Numbered from the stretch's first letter, positions 7,469 through 16,142 are shown. The stretch: 64,000 bases of DNA from Streptomyces sp. CMB-StM0423 (GCF_002847285.1 NZ_CP025407.1:3670501-3734500); one strand, 5' to 3'. Made by a program: numbers and translations. The notes: a model not told the origin generated them from the sequence alone.

Positions 7469-7540
7469 GCGGGTGTAGCTCAGTAGTAGAGCGCCCTCTT
7501 TCCAAGAGGGAGGCGCAGTGTGCGATTCCTGTCACCCGCT
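7469..7540 (+). tRNA. tRNA-Gly (UCC), non-canonical D- and T-arms
   Basis: The acceptor stem GCGGGTG pairs with CACCCGC, the D-stem GCTC with GAGC, and the anticodon stem CCCTC with GAGGG around TTTCCAA (anticodon TCC, 7501-7503). Two features are abnormal. The D-loop is AGTAGTA, so G18 is replaced by A. The T-loop reads TGCGATT, giving GTGC instead of GTTC (position 55 is G). The T-stem closes only with a bulged T at 7519. CCA is not encoded. Either the tRNA is decaying, or it is specialised like the non-proteinogenic tRNA-Gly of staphylococci, which share the UCC anticodon and the GUGC T-loop. Confidence 0.85.
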
Positions 7541-7613
7541 CCGCCACAGAAGCCCTGTTAGTCGTGGGGTAGAGTGGAGCACGCGCCGGACGGTGAGAGC
7601 TGTTCGGATGCAC

Positions 7614-7686
7614 GCGGACGTGGCTCAGTTGGTAGAGCATCACCTTGCCAAGGTGAGGGTCGCGAGTTCGAATCTCGTCGTCCGCT
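7614..7686 (+). tRNA. tRNA-Gly (GCC), copy 1
   Basis: A canonical 73-base tRNA: acceptor GCGGACG with CGTCCGC, D-loop AGTTGGTA, anticodon loop TTGCCAA (anticodon GCC), T-loop TTCGAAT. It reads GGC and GGU codons. It is followed by a strong terminator. It differs from the copy at 12015 at four positions, two of which form a compensated pair in the anticodon stem (T-A here, C-G there). Confidence 0.97.
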
Positions 7687-7691
7687 CAGTG

Positions 7692-7720
7692 AGAGCCCCG
7701 GCTTCGGCCGGGGCTCTTTT
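7692..7720 (+). terminator. Rho-independent terminator after tRNA-Gly(GCC)
   Basis: An 11-bp stem (AGAGCCCCGGC and its complement) is closed by a TTCG tetraloop and followed by TTTT. It lies five bases after the tRNA 3' end and is a textbook intrinsic terminator. Confidence 0.92.
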
Positions 7721-7841
7721 CGTGTGCGCGGAAGTCTTCCGGGAAGCCGGCAGCCAGGATGCGGGCGGCCATGACATCTGTCATCGCGTCCGATGACAGC
7801 GTGCACTGCACCGGCGCCCGCGGCGGCGGAAGTCTGAAGAC

Positions 7842-8846
7842 ATGGCCAGTGCACAGGAGAACGTGATCAGCGCCACGGGGCTGCGGCGCACGTACGGAGA
7901 CTTCGAGGCGGTGCGCGGCGTCGACTTCGCCGTCCGCCGGGGCGAGTTGTTCGCCCTGCTGGGTACCAACGGCGCCGGCAAGACCTCCACCGTGGAGCTG
8001 CTGGAAGGGCTGGCGGAGCCCAGCGGGGGCAAGGTGCGGGTGCTGGGGCGTGACCCGTACCGCGAGCGCGGGCGGGTGCGCCCGTACACCGGCGTGATGC
8101 TCCAGGAGGGCGGGATGCCCTCGCAGCTCACGGTCGCGGAGACGGTACGGATGTGGGCCGGCTGCACGGCGCGGCCGCGGCCCACCGCGGAGGCGCTGGA
8201 GCTGGTCGGGCTCGCCGGCCGCAGGGACGTCCGGGTGGCGCAGCTCTCCGGCGGCGAGAAGCGCCGGCTCGACCTGGCACTCGCGCTGCTCGGCCGGCCC
8301 GACGTGCTGTTCCTCGACGAACCGACCACCGGGCTCGACGCCGAGGGGCGGCACGCGACGTGGGAGCTGGTGCGCGAACTGCGGGCCGGGGGGACGACGG
8401 TGCTGCTCACCACCCACTACCTGGAGGAGGCCGAGGAACTGGCGGACCGGCTGGCGATCATGGCGGGCGGCCGGATCGCCGCGTCCGGCACCGTCGAGGA
8501 GATCGTCGGCGCGCACCCGGCGACCGTCTCGTTCCGGCTGCCCACCGGCTGGCTGCCGGGCGACCTGCCGCCGCTGCCTGCGCTGGGCGTGACGGGGCAC
8601 GAGCTGGCGGGGGCGAGCGTGCGGCTGCGTACGGGTGCGCTGCAGCGGACGCTGACGGGGCTGCTGATGTGGGCCCAGGACAACGGCGTGGAGCTGGCGG
8701 GTCTTGACGCCAGGTCGGCGTCGCTGGAGGAGGCGTTCCTGAAGATCGCGAGCGCCGCGGTGGACGACCGGCGGCAGGGCAAGAGCGCCCCGTCCGCGAA
8801 GCGCACCGCCGACGTGGTCCGTATCGACGAGGGGAACGCCCGATGA
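7842..8846 (+). CDS. ABC-2 type exporter ATP-binding protein
   Basis: This 334-residue ATPase of the DrrA/NatA class has Walker A GTNGAGKT (41-48), signature LSGGE (135-139), Walker B VLFLDE (155-160) and the switch histidine at about 192 (TTH). The last 100 residues are the family's C-terminal extension, which couples to the permease. It overlaps the permease gene by four bases. With the adjacent histidine kinase and response regulator it forms a self-contained export and sensing module. The substrate (drug, peptide or lipid) is not indicated. Confidence 0.93.
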   Translation: MASAQENVISATGLRRTYGDFEAVRGVDFAVRRGELFALLGTNGAGKTSTVELLEGLAEPSGGKVRVLGRDPYRERGRVRPYTGVMLQEGGMPSQLTVAETVRMWAGCTARPRPTAEALELVGLAGRRDVRVAQLSGGEKRRLDLALALLGRPDVLFLDEPTTGLDAEGRHATWELVRELRAGGTTVLLTTHYLEEAEELADRLAIMAGGRIAASGTVEEIVGAHPATVSFRLPTGWLPGDLPPLPALGVTGHELAGASVRLRTGALQRTLTGLLMWAQDNGVELAGLDARSASLEEAFLKIASAAVDDRRQGKSAPSAKRTADVVRIDEGNAR

Positions 8847-9664
8847 CCGCCACCACCGCCGCCACCCCGCCGGCGCACCTCGACGACCGCGCCGCCGACG
8901 TCCCGGGACCGCTCGCCCGGCTGGCCGCGATCGGCCGCGCCGAGCTGACGCTGATGTGGCGCAGCAAGCTCGTCCTCTTCGGCGCCCTGGTCACCCCGGC
9001 GGGCTTCGCGTTCGCCACCCGGTCCGCGGTCGAGGAGATGGACCTCTCCGACACCGGCCTGACCGCGGCCACCGTCGTGCTGCCGAGCGCCGTCGTCTTC
9101 GCGCTGATCTTCGTCGTGTACGCGAACCTCGTCATCGTCTACGTCGCCCGCCGCGAGGAACTCGTGCTCAAGCGGCTGCGCACCGGCCTGCTCACCGACC
9201 GCGAGCTGCTCGCCGGCGCCGCGCTGCCCGCCCTGTGCGTGGCGATGGCTCAGTGCCTGGTGCTGGCCGTCGCCGTCAGCCTGGCGATGGACTCGCCGGC
9301 GCCCGAGGCGCCGCATCTGGCGGTGCTGGGGGTGCTCCTGGGGATGGCGATGCTGACGGTGCTGGCCGCGGCGACCGCGGCGGTGACGAAGTCGGCGGAG
9401 AGCGCGCAGTTGACGAGCATGCCGCTGCTGCTGGTGTCGATGTTCGGCTCGGGGCTGTTCGTGCCGTTCGAGGTGCTGCCGGACTCGGTCGCGGAGGTGG
9501 CGCAGCGGCTGCCGCTGTCGCCGGTGGTGGAGCTGGTGCGCGGCGGCTGGACCGGGGAGCTGGGCGGCGGCGCGGTCGCCGGGGCGCTCGCGGTGGCGGT
9601 GGCGTGGATCGCGGCGGGGTCGTGGGCGGTGCGGCGGTGGTTCCGGTGGGAGCCGCGCGGGTGA
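8843..9664 (+). CDS. ABC-2 type exporter permease
   Basis: The 273-residue membrane protein has about six hydrophobic helices and the ABC-2 permease pattern: a cytoplasmic N-terminus of some 45 residues, an ARREELVLKRLRTG coupling segment near 105, and a last helix before VRRWFRWEPRG. Its ATG overlaps the ATPase stop (ATGA). It is the membrane half of the exporter encoded upstream. Confidence 0.9.
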   Translation: MTATTAATPPAHLDDRAADVPGPLARLAAIGRAELTLMWRSKLVLFGALVTPAGFAFATRSAVEEMDLSDTGLTAATVVLPSAVVFALIFVVYANLVIVYVARREELVLKRLRTGLLTDRELLAGAALPALCVAMAQCLVLAVAVSLAMDSPAPEAPHLAVLGVLLGMAMLTVLAAATAAVTKSAESAQLTSMPLLLVSMFGSGLFVPFEVLPDSVAEVAQRLPLSPVVELVRGGWTGELGGGAVAGALAVAVAWIAAGSWAVRRWFRWEPRG

Positions 9665-9771
9665 GGGGGGTGCGGGCGGCCGTACGGCCACCGGGGGGTG
9701 GTGGGCGTACGGTACGGCCGTACGCGGCCATCACGCCGAGCGGGGCAGCAGGTGCGGAGGGGACGTACGAG

Positions 9772-11082
9772 ATGACCGAGCCGGACACGGACGGGATCCC
9801 CGGCCCTGATCCGGTCCCGGACGCGGACCCGGACCGTGGGCAGGGCGCGGGAAGCGGCGTGCTCCGCTGGCTGCACCGCGCCCGGCGCATGAGCGGGCCC
9901 GAGCGCTGGCGCCGCTACACCGTCTCCACCATGTACTTCCTCGCGCTCTTCGAGGCCGTGCTGATCGGTGTATGGCTCGACAACACCCGCGACGACATGG
10001 GCACCCTGCCGTTCGCCATCGTCGTCGTGCTGCTTCTCGGGCACCTCACGATGCAGATCAAGCTCTCCCTGAGCGCGCAGTTCCTCGGCGCTGCGGGACC
10101 CACCGCACGGCTGGTCGCCCTGCACCTCGCCGTCGTCTCGGCGCTGCTGGCCGCCGCCCTCGCGCTGCGCGCGGCGGACCGGCTGGATCCGGCGGAGCTG
10201 GGGCCGTTCCTGGTGTGGGTGCTGATGTTCGCCGCCGGACCCCTGGTGCTGGCGCTGCCGCTGCGCCGCGGCGGGGTGGTCGTCGGGGCGCTGTGCGCCG
10301 TGACGCTGCTGGCCGCGACGGTGGTCGGCCCGCGCGAGGACTGGCTGCTGACCACCGCGATCACCACGGCGCTGGGCGCGCCGTTCATCGGGGTCACGTA
10401 CCGCGCCTCGGCGTGGGGCGTGAAGCTCGTCGACGAACTCGACGCCGCCCGCGCCGTGCAGGCCCGGCTGGCCGTCGCCGAGGAGCGGCTGCGCTTCGGC
10501 CGCGACCTGCACGACGTACTGGGGCGCAACCTCGCCGTCATGGCGCTCAAGAGCGAGCTGGCCGTCCAACTGGCGCAGCGCGGCCGGCCCGAGGCCGCCG
10601 ACCAGATGGCGGAGGTGCAGCGCGTGGCGCAGGAGTCGCAGCGCGAGATCCGCGCGGTCGTACGCGGCTACCGCGCCGCCGACCTGCACGCCGAGCTGGC
10701 CGGCGCCCGCGCCGTGCTGCGCGCGGCCGGGGTCGACTGCGAGGTGGACGACGCGGACCTGACGGCTCCGGGCCGGCGCGGAGAGGTGCCGGAGCGGGTG
10801 CAGTCGGCGCTGGCGTGGGTGGTCCGCGAGGGGACGACGAACGTGCTGCGGCACGCGGACGCCCGTATGTGCACGGTGTCGCTGCGGGTCGCGGACGGCG
10901 TCGCGGAACTCGTCATGGACAACGACGGCGCCGCCGGCACCGAACCCGGCACCCCCGCCGACGGCGCCGGGCTCACCGGGCTGCGCGAGCGGCTGGCGGC
11001 CGTCGGCGGCACGCTGAGCGCACAGCGCAGGACCGGCGGGCGGTTCCGGCTGGCCGCGCGTATCGACCTGGAGGCGTCGTGA
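9772..11082 (+). CDS. DesK-type sensor histidine kinase
   Basis: A 436-residue kinase with an acidic Pro/Asp-rich N-terminus (about 1-28), five or six membrane helices (about 53-205), a HisKA_3 dimerisation domain with the phosphorylated histidine in RFGRDLHDVLGR (H247), and a C-terminal HATPase domain (TTNVLRHADA and GLTGLRERL). A GGAGGGGA site precedes the ATG. Its stop overlaps the GTG of the response regulator. Loci with an ABC-2 exporter plus DesKR-type pair often sense membrane stress or the exported compound; that function is inferred here. Confidence 0.92.
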   Translation: MTEPDTDGIPGPDPVPDADPDRGQGAGSGVLRWLHRARRMSGPERWRRYTVSTMYFLALFEAVLIGVWLDNTRDDMGTLPFAIVVVLLLGHLTMQIKLSLSAQFLGAAGPTARLVALHLAVVSALLAAALALRAADRLDPAELGPFLVWVLMFAAGPLVLALPLRRGGVVVGALCAVTLLAATVVGPREDWLLTTAITTALGAPFIGVTYRASAWGVKLVDELDAARAVQARLAVAEERLRFGRDLHDVLGRNLAVMALKSELAVQLAQRGRPEAADQMAEVQRVAQESQREIRAVVRGYRAADLHAELAGARAVLRAAGVDCEVDDADLTAPGRRGEVPERVQSALAWVVREGTTNVLRHADARMCTVSLRVADGVAELVMDNDGAAGTEPGTPADGAGLTGLRERLAAVGGTLSAQRRTGGRFRLAARIDLEAS

Positions 11083-11684
11083 TCCGAGTCCTGCTCGCCG
11101 ACGACGAGCACCTGATCCGCGGCGCGCTGGCCGCGCTGCTGGCGCTGGAGGACGACCTGACGGTCGTCGCCGAGGCCGCGGGCGGCGACGAGGCGCTGGC
11201 CATGGCCCGCGCCCACCGGCCGGACGTCGCGGTACTGGACCTGCAGATGCCGGGGCTCGACGGCGTCGCCGTGGCGGCCTCGCTGCGTACGGCGGCACCC
11301 GGCACCGCGGCGATGATCGTCACCAGCCACGGCCGCCCGGGCGCGCTGAAGCAGGCGCTGTCCGCAGGGGTGCGGGGCTTCGTGCCCAAGACGGTCTCGG
11401 CGCAGCGGCTGGCTGAGGTGATCCGCACGGTGCACGCGGGCGGCCGGTACGTCGACCCGGAGCTGGCGGCGGACGCCATCGCGGCGGGCGACTCCCCGCT
11501 GACGCCGCGGGAGGCGGAGGTCCTGGAGCTGGCGGCGGACGGCGCCCCGGTCTCTGACATCGCCCGCCGCGCGTCGCTGACACCGGGGACGGTACGGAAC
11601 TACCTGTCGTCGGCGATGACGAAGCTCAACGCGGAGAACCGCCACGCGGCGGCGCGCGTGGCGCGGGAGCGCGGCTGGCTGTGA
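11079..11684 (+). CDS. NarL/LuxR-type response regulator
   Basis: The 201-residue regulator has a receiver domain (phospho-acceptor D54 in VAVLDLQMPG, acidic pair DDE at the N-terminus) and a LuxR helix-turn-helix (about 137-195, LTPREAEVLELAADGAPVSD). The GTG start overlaps the kinase stop, so the pair is translationally coupled. Its likely target is the adjacent exporter operon, whose upstream region 7721-7841 would be the place to look for its site. Confidence 0.93.
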   Translation: MIRVLLADDEHLIRGALAALLALEDDLTVVAEAAGGDEALAMARAHRPDVAVLDLQMPGLDGVAVAASLRTAAPGTAAMIVTSHGRPGALKQALSAGVRGFVPKTVSAQRLAEVIRTVHAGGRYVDPELAADAIAAGDSPLTPREAEVLELAADGAPVSDIARRASLTPGTVRNYLSSAMTKLNAENRHAAARVARERGWL

Positions 11685-12014
11685 GGGGGCGGCCGGATCC
11701 GGGCGGTCCGGGTAGCGCGCGGCGGTCCGGGTGATGCGCCGCGACTCGCGTACGGGCGGCTCCTCAGCTCCGCGGGGGGCACCGCTCCCCCGCACGCGCG
11801 AACGCCGGGCGCTCAAGCCCGCGCACCGGCGGACCACCGCGCGGGCCGACCCGGCCGCCGCCACCGGCCGCCCGTACGCATCCCGCCGCTCCCGCCGCCC
11901 CGCGCCCCGTACGCCCGCCCCGCGGCCTGCCCACGGCCCGCCGGATCCCCTCCACTCCGCGGCCGGTCCGCGGCGCGCGTGCGCGGGTATAGTGGGCTGC
12001 CGCCCCATGGGCGC
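11685..12014. other. Intergenic 330 bp, mostly featureless GC-rich DNA with a tRNA promoter
   Basis: No convincing reading frame is present. The only signal is TATAGT (11988-11993), a good -10 about 20 bp before the next tRNA. The rest is arginine/proline-coding-like GC-rich sequence in all frames. Confidence 0.5.
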
Positions 12015-12087
<73 letters not shown>

Positions 12088-12194
12088 CCGCGCACCACCG
12101 CACCGGCCTCTCCGCGCCTTCCGGCGGCACAACACGCAAGGCCCCCGGCGCTGCCCGGGGCCCCGCCCCTTTCTGTGCCAGGATCAGGGGTGCC

Positions 12195-13136
12195 ATGACT
12201 GCGACCACAGCAAGTACCGCATCCGCGCCCGCCTCCGGCGCCGCGCCCGCGTCTGCGCCCGAGCCCGCGGCGCTGCACGGGCCAGTCCTCCAGTGGTTCC
12301 ACGAGCACGCTCGCGACCTGCCGTGGCGCCGGCCGGAAGCCGGCCCCTGGGGCGTCATGGTCAGCGAGTTCATGCTGCAGCAGACGCCGGTGAGCCGCGT
12401 GCTCCCCGTCTACACGCAGTGGCTGAAGCGCTGGCCCCGCCCCGCCGACCTGGCCGCCGAGGCGCCCGGTGAGGCCGTCCGCGCCTGGGGCCGGCTCGGC
12501 TACCCGCGCCGCGCGCTGCGGCTGCACGCCGCCGCCACCGCGATAAAGGAACGGCACAACGGCGACGTACCCAAGCGGCACGCGCAGCTCCTCGCGCTGC
12601 CCGGCATCGGCGAGTACACGGCCGCCGCCGTGGCCTCCTTCGCGTACGGGCAGCGGCACGCCGTGCTCGACACCAACGTCCGCCGGGTCTACGCCCGGCT
12701 GGTCGGCGGCACCGAGTTCCCGCCCGGCGCGACGACCGCCGTGGAGCGCCGCGTCGCGCGCGAGCTGCTGCCGGACGAGGACGCCGAGGCGGCCCGCTGG
12801 GGCGCCGCGACGATGGAGCTGGGCGCGCTCGTCTGTACGGCCCGCAAGCCCGAGTGCGGCAACTGCCCGGTGGCGACGCTCTGCGCCTGGCGGCTCGCCG
12901 GGCACCCGGCGCACGCGGGCCCGCCGCGCCGTACGCAGACGTACGCCGGCACGGACCGCCAGGTGCGCGGCCGGCTGCTGGCCGTGCTGCGGGACGCGGA
13001 CGGGCCGGTGCCGCAGCAGCGGCTGGACGCCGTGTGGCACGAGCCGGTGCAGCGGGCGCGGGCGCTGGACAGCCTGGTGTCGGACGGACTGGTGGAGCCG
13101 CTGGCGGACGGGCTGTACCGGCTGCCGCAGGGCTGA
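12195..13136 (+). CDS. mutY: A/G-specific adenine DNA glycosylase MutY
   Basis: The 313-residue base-excision glycosylase removes adenine mispaired with 8-oxoguanine. It shows catalytic Glu58 in SEFMLQQT, the helix-hairpin-helix LPGIGEYTAAA, catalytic Asp159 in VLDTNV, and the four iron-sulphur cysteines C214, C221, C224 and C230 (C-x6-C-x2-C-x5-C). The C-terminal region is short, so the NUDIX-like 8-oxoG reader of longer MutY proteins is reduced or absent, as in many actinobacteria. An Ala/Ser/Pro-rich N-terminal tail of about 27 residues precedes the domain. Confidence 0.95.
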   Translation: MTATTASTASAPASGAAPASAPEPAALHGPVLQWFHEHARDLPWRRPEAGPWGVMVSEFMLQQTPVSRVLPVYTQWLKRWPRPADLAAEAPGEAVRAWGRLGYPRRALRLHAAATAIKERHNGDVPKRHAQLLALPGIGEYTAAAVASFAYGQRHAVLDTNVRRVYARLVGGTEFPPGATTAVERRVARELLPDEDAEAARWGAATMELGALVCTARKPECGNCPVATLCAWRLAGHPAHAGPPRRTQTYAGTDRQVRGRLLAVLRDADGPVPQQRLDAVWHEPVQRARALDSLVSDGLVEPLADGLYRLPQG

Positions 13137-13137
13137 C

Positions 13138-13172
13138 GCCCGGGCCGCCGGGCGGCCGCCGCCCACCCGGGC
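13138..13172. terminator. Candidate hairpin terminator after mutY
   Basis: GCCCGGG (13138-13144) pairs with CCCGGGC (13166-13172), and the enclosed GGGCGG...CCGCCC can form an inner stem. It lies immediately after the mutY stop, in the gap before convergent genes, and has no U-tract. Confidence 0.45.
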
Positions 13173-13337
13173 AGCGGCCCCACCGCCCGGCGCCCTGGCA
13201 CCGGCCCGGCCGGGGACGCCCCGACCGGTACCGCCATCGGCACGACCTGCCTCCCGGCCGGCCCGTGGTGCGCCGACCCCCGTCCTACCAGCACGTACCA
13301 CCCGCCGCGTTCCCGAGCCGGAGGCGGCCCCGTGGCG

Positions 13338-13778
13338 TCAGGCCCAGGGCTTGCTGTGGTCGAGGCCGCCCTCCTGGCGCTGCGTCAGCGAGTACCAGTT
13401 GCCGCTGTCGTCACGGAAGATCGCCTCGATCCCGTACGGCCGCTCCTGCGGCTCCTGGACGAAGTCCACGCCCCGGGCGCGCAGCTTCTCGTACGTCGCC
13501 CGGCAGTCGTCCGTGTGGAACGCGCCCGCGCCCAGCACGCCCTTGCTGACGAGGGTCGTCAGCGCCTCCGCCGACTCCGGGTCGAGGCCGGGTCCCGTGG
13601 TCCGCATGAGGGCCAGCATGACGTCCGGCTGGCCGGGGACCCCGACCGTGATCCAGCGCATGCCCTCGCCCATCTCGATGTCGTCGCGGATCTCGAAGCC
13701 GAGCCTGTCGGCGAAGAAGTCGCGGCTGCGCTCCTGGTCGGTGGTCCAGACGGTGGTGATGGCCAGGTTCGTGATCAT
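13338..13778 (-). CDS. VOC-superfamily (glyoxalase/bleomycin resistance-like) protein
   Basis: This 146-residue protein has the two beta-alpha-beta-beta-beta modules of the VOC fold. Typical landmarks are LAITTVWTTDQERSRDFFADRLGFEI at the start, AFHTDDCRATYEKLRARGV in the middle, and a metal-ligand-like glutamate in EAIFRDDSGNWYSL. The AGGGAG ribosome site fixes the ATG at 13778. An AraC-type gene ends 59 bp upstream on the same strand, so the two form an operon. The substrate is unknown; binding of a reactive electrophile or antibiotic is typical for the family. Confidence 0.85.
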   Translation of the reverse strand: MITNLAITTVWTTDQERSRDFFADRLGFEIRDDIEMGEGMRWITVGVPGQPDVMLALMRTTGPGLDPESAEALTTLVSKGVLGAGAFHTDDCRATYEKLRARGVDFVQEPQERPYGIEAIFRDDSGNWYSLTQRQEGGLDHSKPWA

Positions 13779-13837
13779 GGCGTTCTCCCTGGTGGGGTGG
13801 TGCTTCCGTACTGCGGCCACCGTAGGCAGGGGCGGCC

Positions 13838-14269
13838 TCAGCCCGCTTCCTCAGAGTTGCGCTCCCTGATCCGCGGGTCGAACCCGCCGGCCCAGAGCAG
13901 CGCGAAGCAGCCGGGTATGAGCGCGGTCCCGCGGCCCACGTGGGCGTCGCGGTACGCGGTCGGGGAGAGCCCCGTACGCCGCTTGAAGCTGGCGGAGAAC
14001 GTGCCGAGGGCGGAGAAGCCGACCAGGTGGCAGACCTCGGTGACGGAGAGGTTGCACGTACGCAGCAGGTGCTCGGCGCGCTCCAGGCGGCGGCGCGTCA
14101 GATACTGCCCGGGGGTCTCGCCGTAGGCGGCCTTGAAGGCGCGGATGAAGTGGAACCGGGAGTAACCGGCGTGCCTCGCCACCGCGTCCAGGTCGAGGGC
14201 CGGGTCGGCCCAGTCGCGGTCCATGGCGTCCTTGGCGCTGCGAAGAGCGCGCAGATCGGGGCGAAGCAC
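13838..14269 (-). CDS. AraC-family transcriptional regulator (DNA-binding domain only)
   Basis: From a GTG at 14269 it encodes 143 residues. The double helix-turn-helix of AraC proteins is clear (DLDAVARHAGYSRFHFIRAF for the first, LSVTEVCHLVGFSALGTFSASFKRRTG for the second). No effector domain precedes it, so it is a short AraC/Ada-like activator, and its C-terminal tail of about 40 residues is of unknown role. Regulator and VOC gene together are a common actinomycete pair in which the AraC protein controls the enzyme. The start is uncertain; an ATG nearer the domain (14224) is the alternative. Confidence 0.8.
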   Translation of the reverse strand: MLRPDLRALRSAKDAMDRDWADPALDLDAVARHAGYSRFHFIRAFKAAYGETPGQYLTRRRLERAEHLLRTCNLSVTEVCHLVGFSALGTFSASFKRRTGLSPTAYRDAHVGRGTALIPGCFALLWAGGFDPRIRERNSEEAG

Positions 14270-14466
14270 TCTTCGAGCATGGCACGCCCCACTGACAGCC
14301 GGCCCGCCGCACGAGCCGCTGCTTGCCGGCTCGTGCCCCCGACGGCCCGCCGCCCCCGGCCCCGTACGACGCCGGCCTTCCGGCCCGTACGCACAAAGAA
14401 GGGCCGCGCGCCCCCGGCCCGCTACTGCGGGAGGCGCGCGGCCCGTCATCGGGGCCCCGGGTCCGC

Positions 14467-16059
14467 TCAGACCTTCGCCGGGGCCTCCGCCTCCGCTTGC
14501 GCGGAGTCCGGACCGGCGTCCCCGGCCGATCCGGCGTCATCCTTCGCCGGGCCTGCCCCGCGCAGCGGGACCTCCTTGACGAACCACGAGGCGAGGAACG
14601 CGAGTGCCGCGATCGCCGCGCCCCAGAGGAAGACCTGGTGGGTGCCGTTCGAGACGGCGCTGAGGTACGCCTCCTTGATCTGCGCCGGCAGTTGCTCGAT
14701 CCGCTCCGGGGTCAACTGCCCGCCACTGCCCGCCGCCTTCTCGCCCGCGGGACCCGCCTCCTCGGCCATCGTGTCGGCGACCCGGCTGCTGAAGATGGCG
14801 CCCATCAGCGCGACGCCGAAGGAGCCGCCGATCGTGCGGGTCAGGGTGATGGTGGAGCTGCCGGCGCCCATGTCGCGCATCTCCAGGCTGTTCTGCCCGA
14901 CGAGCATCGACATCTGGATCATGAAGCCCAGGCCGGCGCCCATCACCGCCATGTAGAGCCCGGAGGTCAGCCGGGAGGTGCCGGTATCCATCGTGGACAG
15001 CAGGTACATCCCCGCGATCAGGGCGGCGCCGCCGATGATCGGGTAGATCTTGTAGCGGCCGGTCTTGGTCGTGGCCCGGCCGACGAAGAGCGAGACGATC
15101 ATGACGGGCAGCATCATCGGCAGGAGCAGCAGGCCGGAGTTGGTGGCCGAGGCGCCTTGGACGCTCTGCTGGAACAGCGGCAGGAAGGTCACGCCGCCGA
15201 ACATCACGAAGCCGACGATGAAGCCGATGACGTTCATCAGCGTGAAGTTGGCGTTGCGGAAGATGCGCAGCGGGATGATCGGCTCGGCGGCGCGGGTCTC
15301 GGCCCAGCCGAAGGCGGCCAGCGCGCCGGTGCCGAGCACGGCCAGGCCGATGATCTGCGCCGAGCCCCAGTCGTACTCCGTACCGCCCCAGGAGGTCACC
15401 AGCACCAGTGCCGTCAGCCCGATGGAGAGCAGGGCGGCACCGGTGTAGTCCACGCGCGCCTTGATGCGCTTCTTCGGCAGGTGCAGCACGGCGGAGATGA
15501 CGAAGAGGGAGACGGCGCCGAGCGGCAGGTTGATGTAGAAGGCCCAGCGCCAGCCGAGGTGGTCGGTGATCGTCCCGCCGACCAGCGGGCCGCCGATGGT
15601 GGCGATGCCCATGACGGCGGCCATCATGCCCTGGTACCTGCCGCGTTCGCGGGGCGGTACGAGGTCGCCGATGATCGCCATCACGCCGACGATGAGACCG
15701 CCGCCGCCCAGGCCCTGGACCGCGCGGAAGGCGATGAGCTGGCCCATGTCCTGGGCCATGCCGGAGAGGGCGGAGCCGATCAGGAAGAGGACGATCGAGG
15801 ACATGAAGATGCCCTTGCGGCCATAGAGGTCGCCGAACTTGCCCCACAGTGGCGTGGAGACGGCGATGGCCAGGGTGTACGCGGTGACCACCCAGGCGAG
15901 GTGGTTCAGGCCGCCGAGCTCGCCGACGATCGTGGGCATCGCGGTGCCCACGATCAGGTTGTCGAGCATCGCGAGCATCATGGTGATCATCAGGCCGAGC
16001 ATGATCACCCTGATGTTCCGCGGCGGTGCTGGGACCGCCTCCTGATCCTTGTCCGCCAT
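14467..16059 (-). CDS. DHA2-family (EmrB/QacA-type) MFS drug exporter
   Basis: The 530-residue transporter has about 14 membrane helices and the DHA2 signatures: motif D1 near the N-terminus (LDNLIVGTAMPTIVGELGG), motif A (GKFGDLYGRKGIF) and motif C (GGPLVGGTITDHLGWRWAFY). A periplasmic loop (about 430-465) and a hydrophilic C-terminal tail rich in Ala, Asp and Glu complete it. It is divergent from a TetR gene, with two matching palindromic sites between them, so its expression is almost certainly repressed by that regulator and induced by an exported compound. Confidence 0.94.
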   Translation of the reverse strand: MADKDQEAVPAPPRNIRVIMLGLMITMMLAMLDNLIVGTAMPTIVGELGGLNHLAWVVTAYTLAIAVSTPLWGKFGDLYGRKGIFMSSIVLFLIGSALSGMAQDMGQLIAFRAVQGLGGGGLIVGVMAIIGDLVPPRERGRYQGMMAAVMGIATIGGPLVGGTITDHLGWRWAFYINLPLGAVSLFVISAVLHLPKKRIKARVDYTGAALLSIGLTALVLVTSWGGTEYDWGSAQIIGLAVLGTGALAAFGWAETRAAEPIIPLRIFRNANFTLMNVIGFIVGFVMFGGVTFLPLFQQSVQGASATNSGLLLLPMMLPVMIVSLFVGRATTKTGRYKIYPIIGGAALIAGMYLLSTMDTGTSRLTSGLYMAVMGAGLGFMIQMSMLVGQNSLEMRDMGAGSSTITLTRTIGGSFGVALMGAIFSSRVADTMAEEAGPAGEKAAGSGGQLTPERIEQLPAQIKEAYLSAVSNGTHQVFLWGAAIAALAFLASWFVKEVPLRGAGPAKDDAGSAGDAGPDSAQAEAEAPAKV

Positions 16060-16071
16060 GACCCCTCTCCC

Positions 16072-16142
16072 TACTTACTTGCCGCCCGGCTAGTGGGTAC
16101 CATGTGAACGTACGCCGCTACTTGCCGGGCGTCAAGTAAGTA
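16072..16142. promoter_or_regulatory. Paired operator sites for the divergent TetR regulator
   Basis: Two related palindromic sites lie in the 102-bp gap. The left one includes ACTTGCCGCCCGGCTAGT (16078-16095 region); the right one, ACTTGCCGGGCGTCAAGT (about 16120-16137), is itself nearly palindromic. The outer 19 bases (16072-16090 and 16124-16142) also form a larger inverted repeat with one mismatch, TACTTACTTG against CAAGTAAGTA plus the GC core. Two sites allow control of both divergent promoters. Confidence 0.75.

Noticed and set aside
7518..7854. Short frames on both strands over the tRNA genes, including ones reading QLVEHHLAKV or RRDSNSRPS
   Set aside because: These are translations of tRNA-Gly sequences, a well-known source of false proteins; the same happens at 11764-12135.
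9661..9771. Palindromic CGTACGG repeats before the histidine kinase gene
   Set aside because: GTACG-type words are frequent throughout this genome, including in coding DNA, so the cluster is not distinctive.
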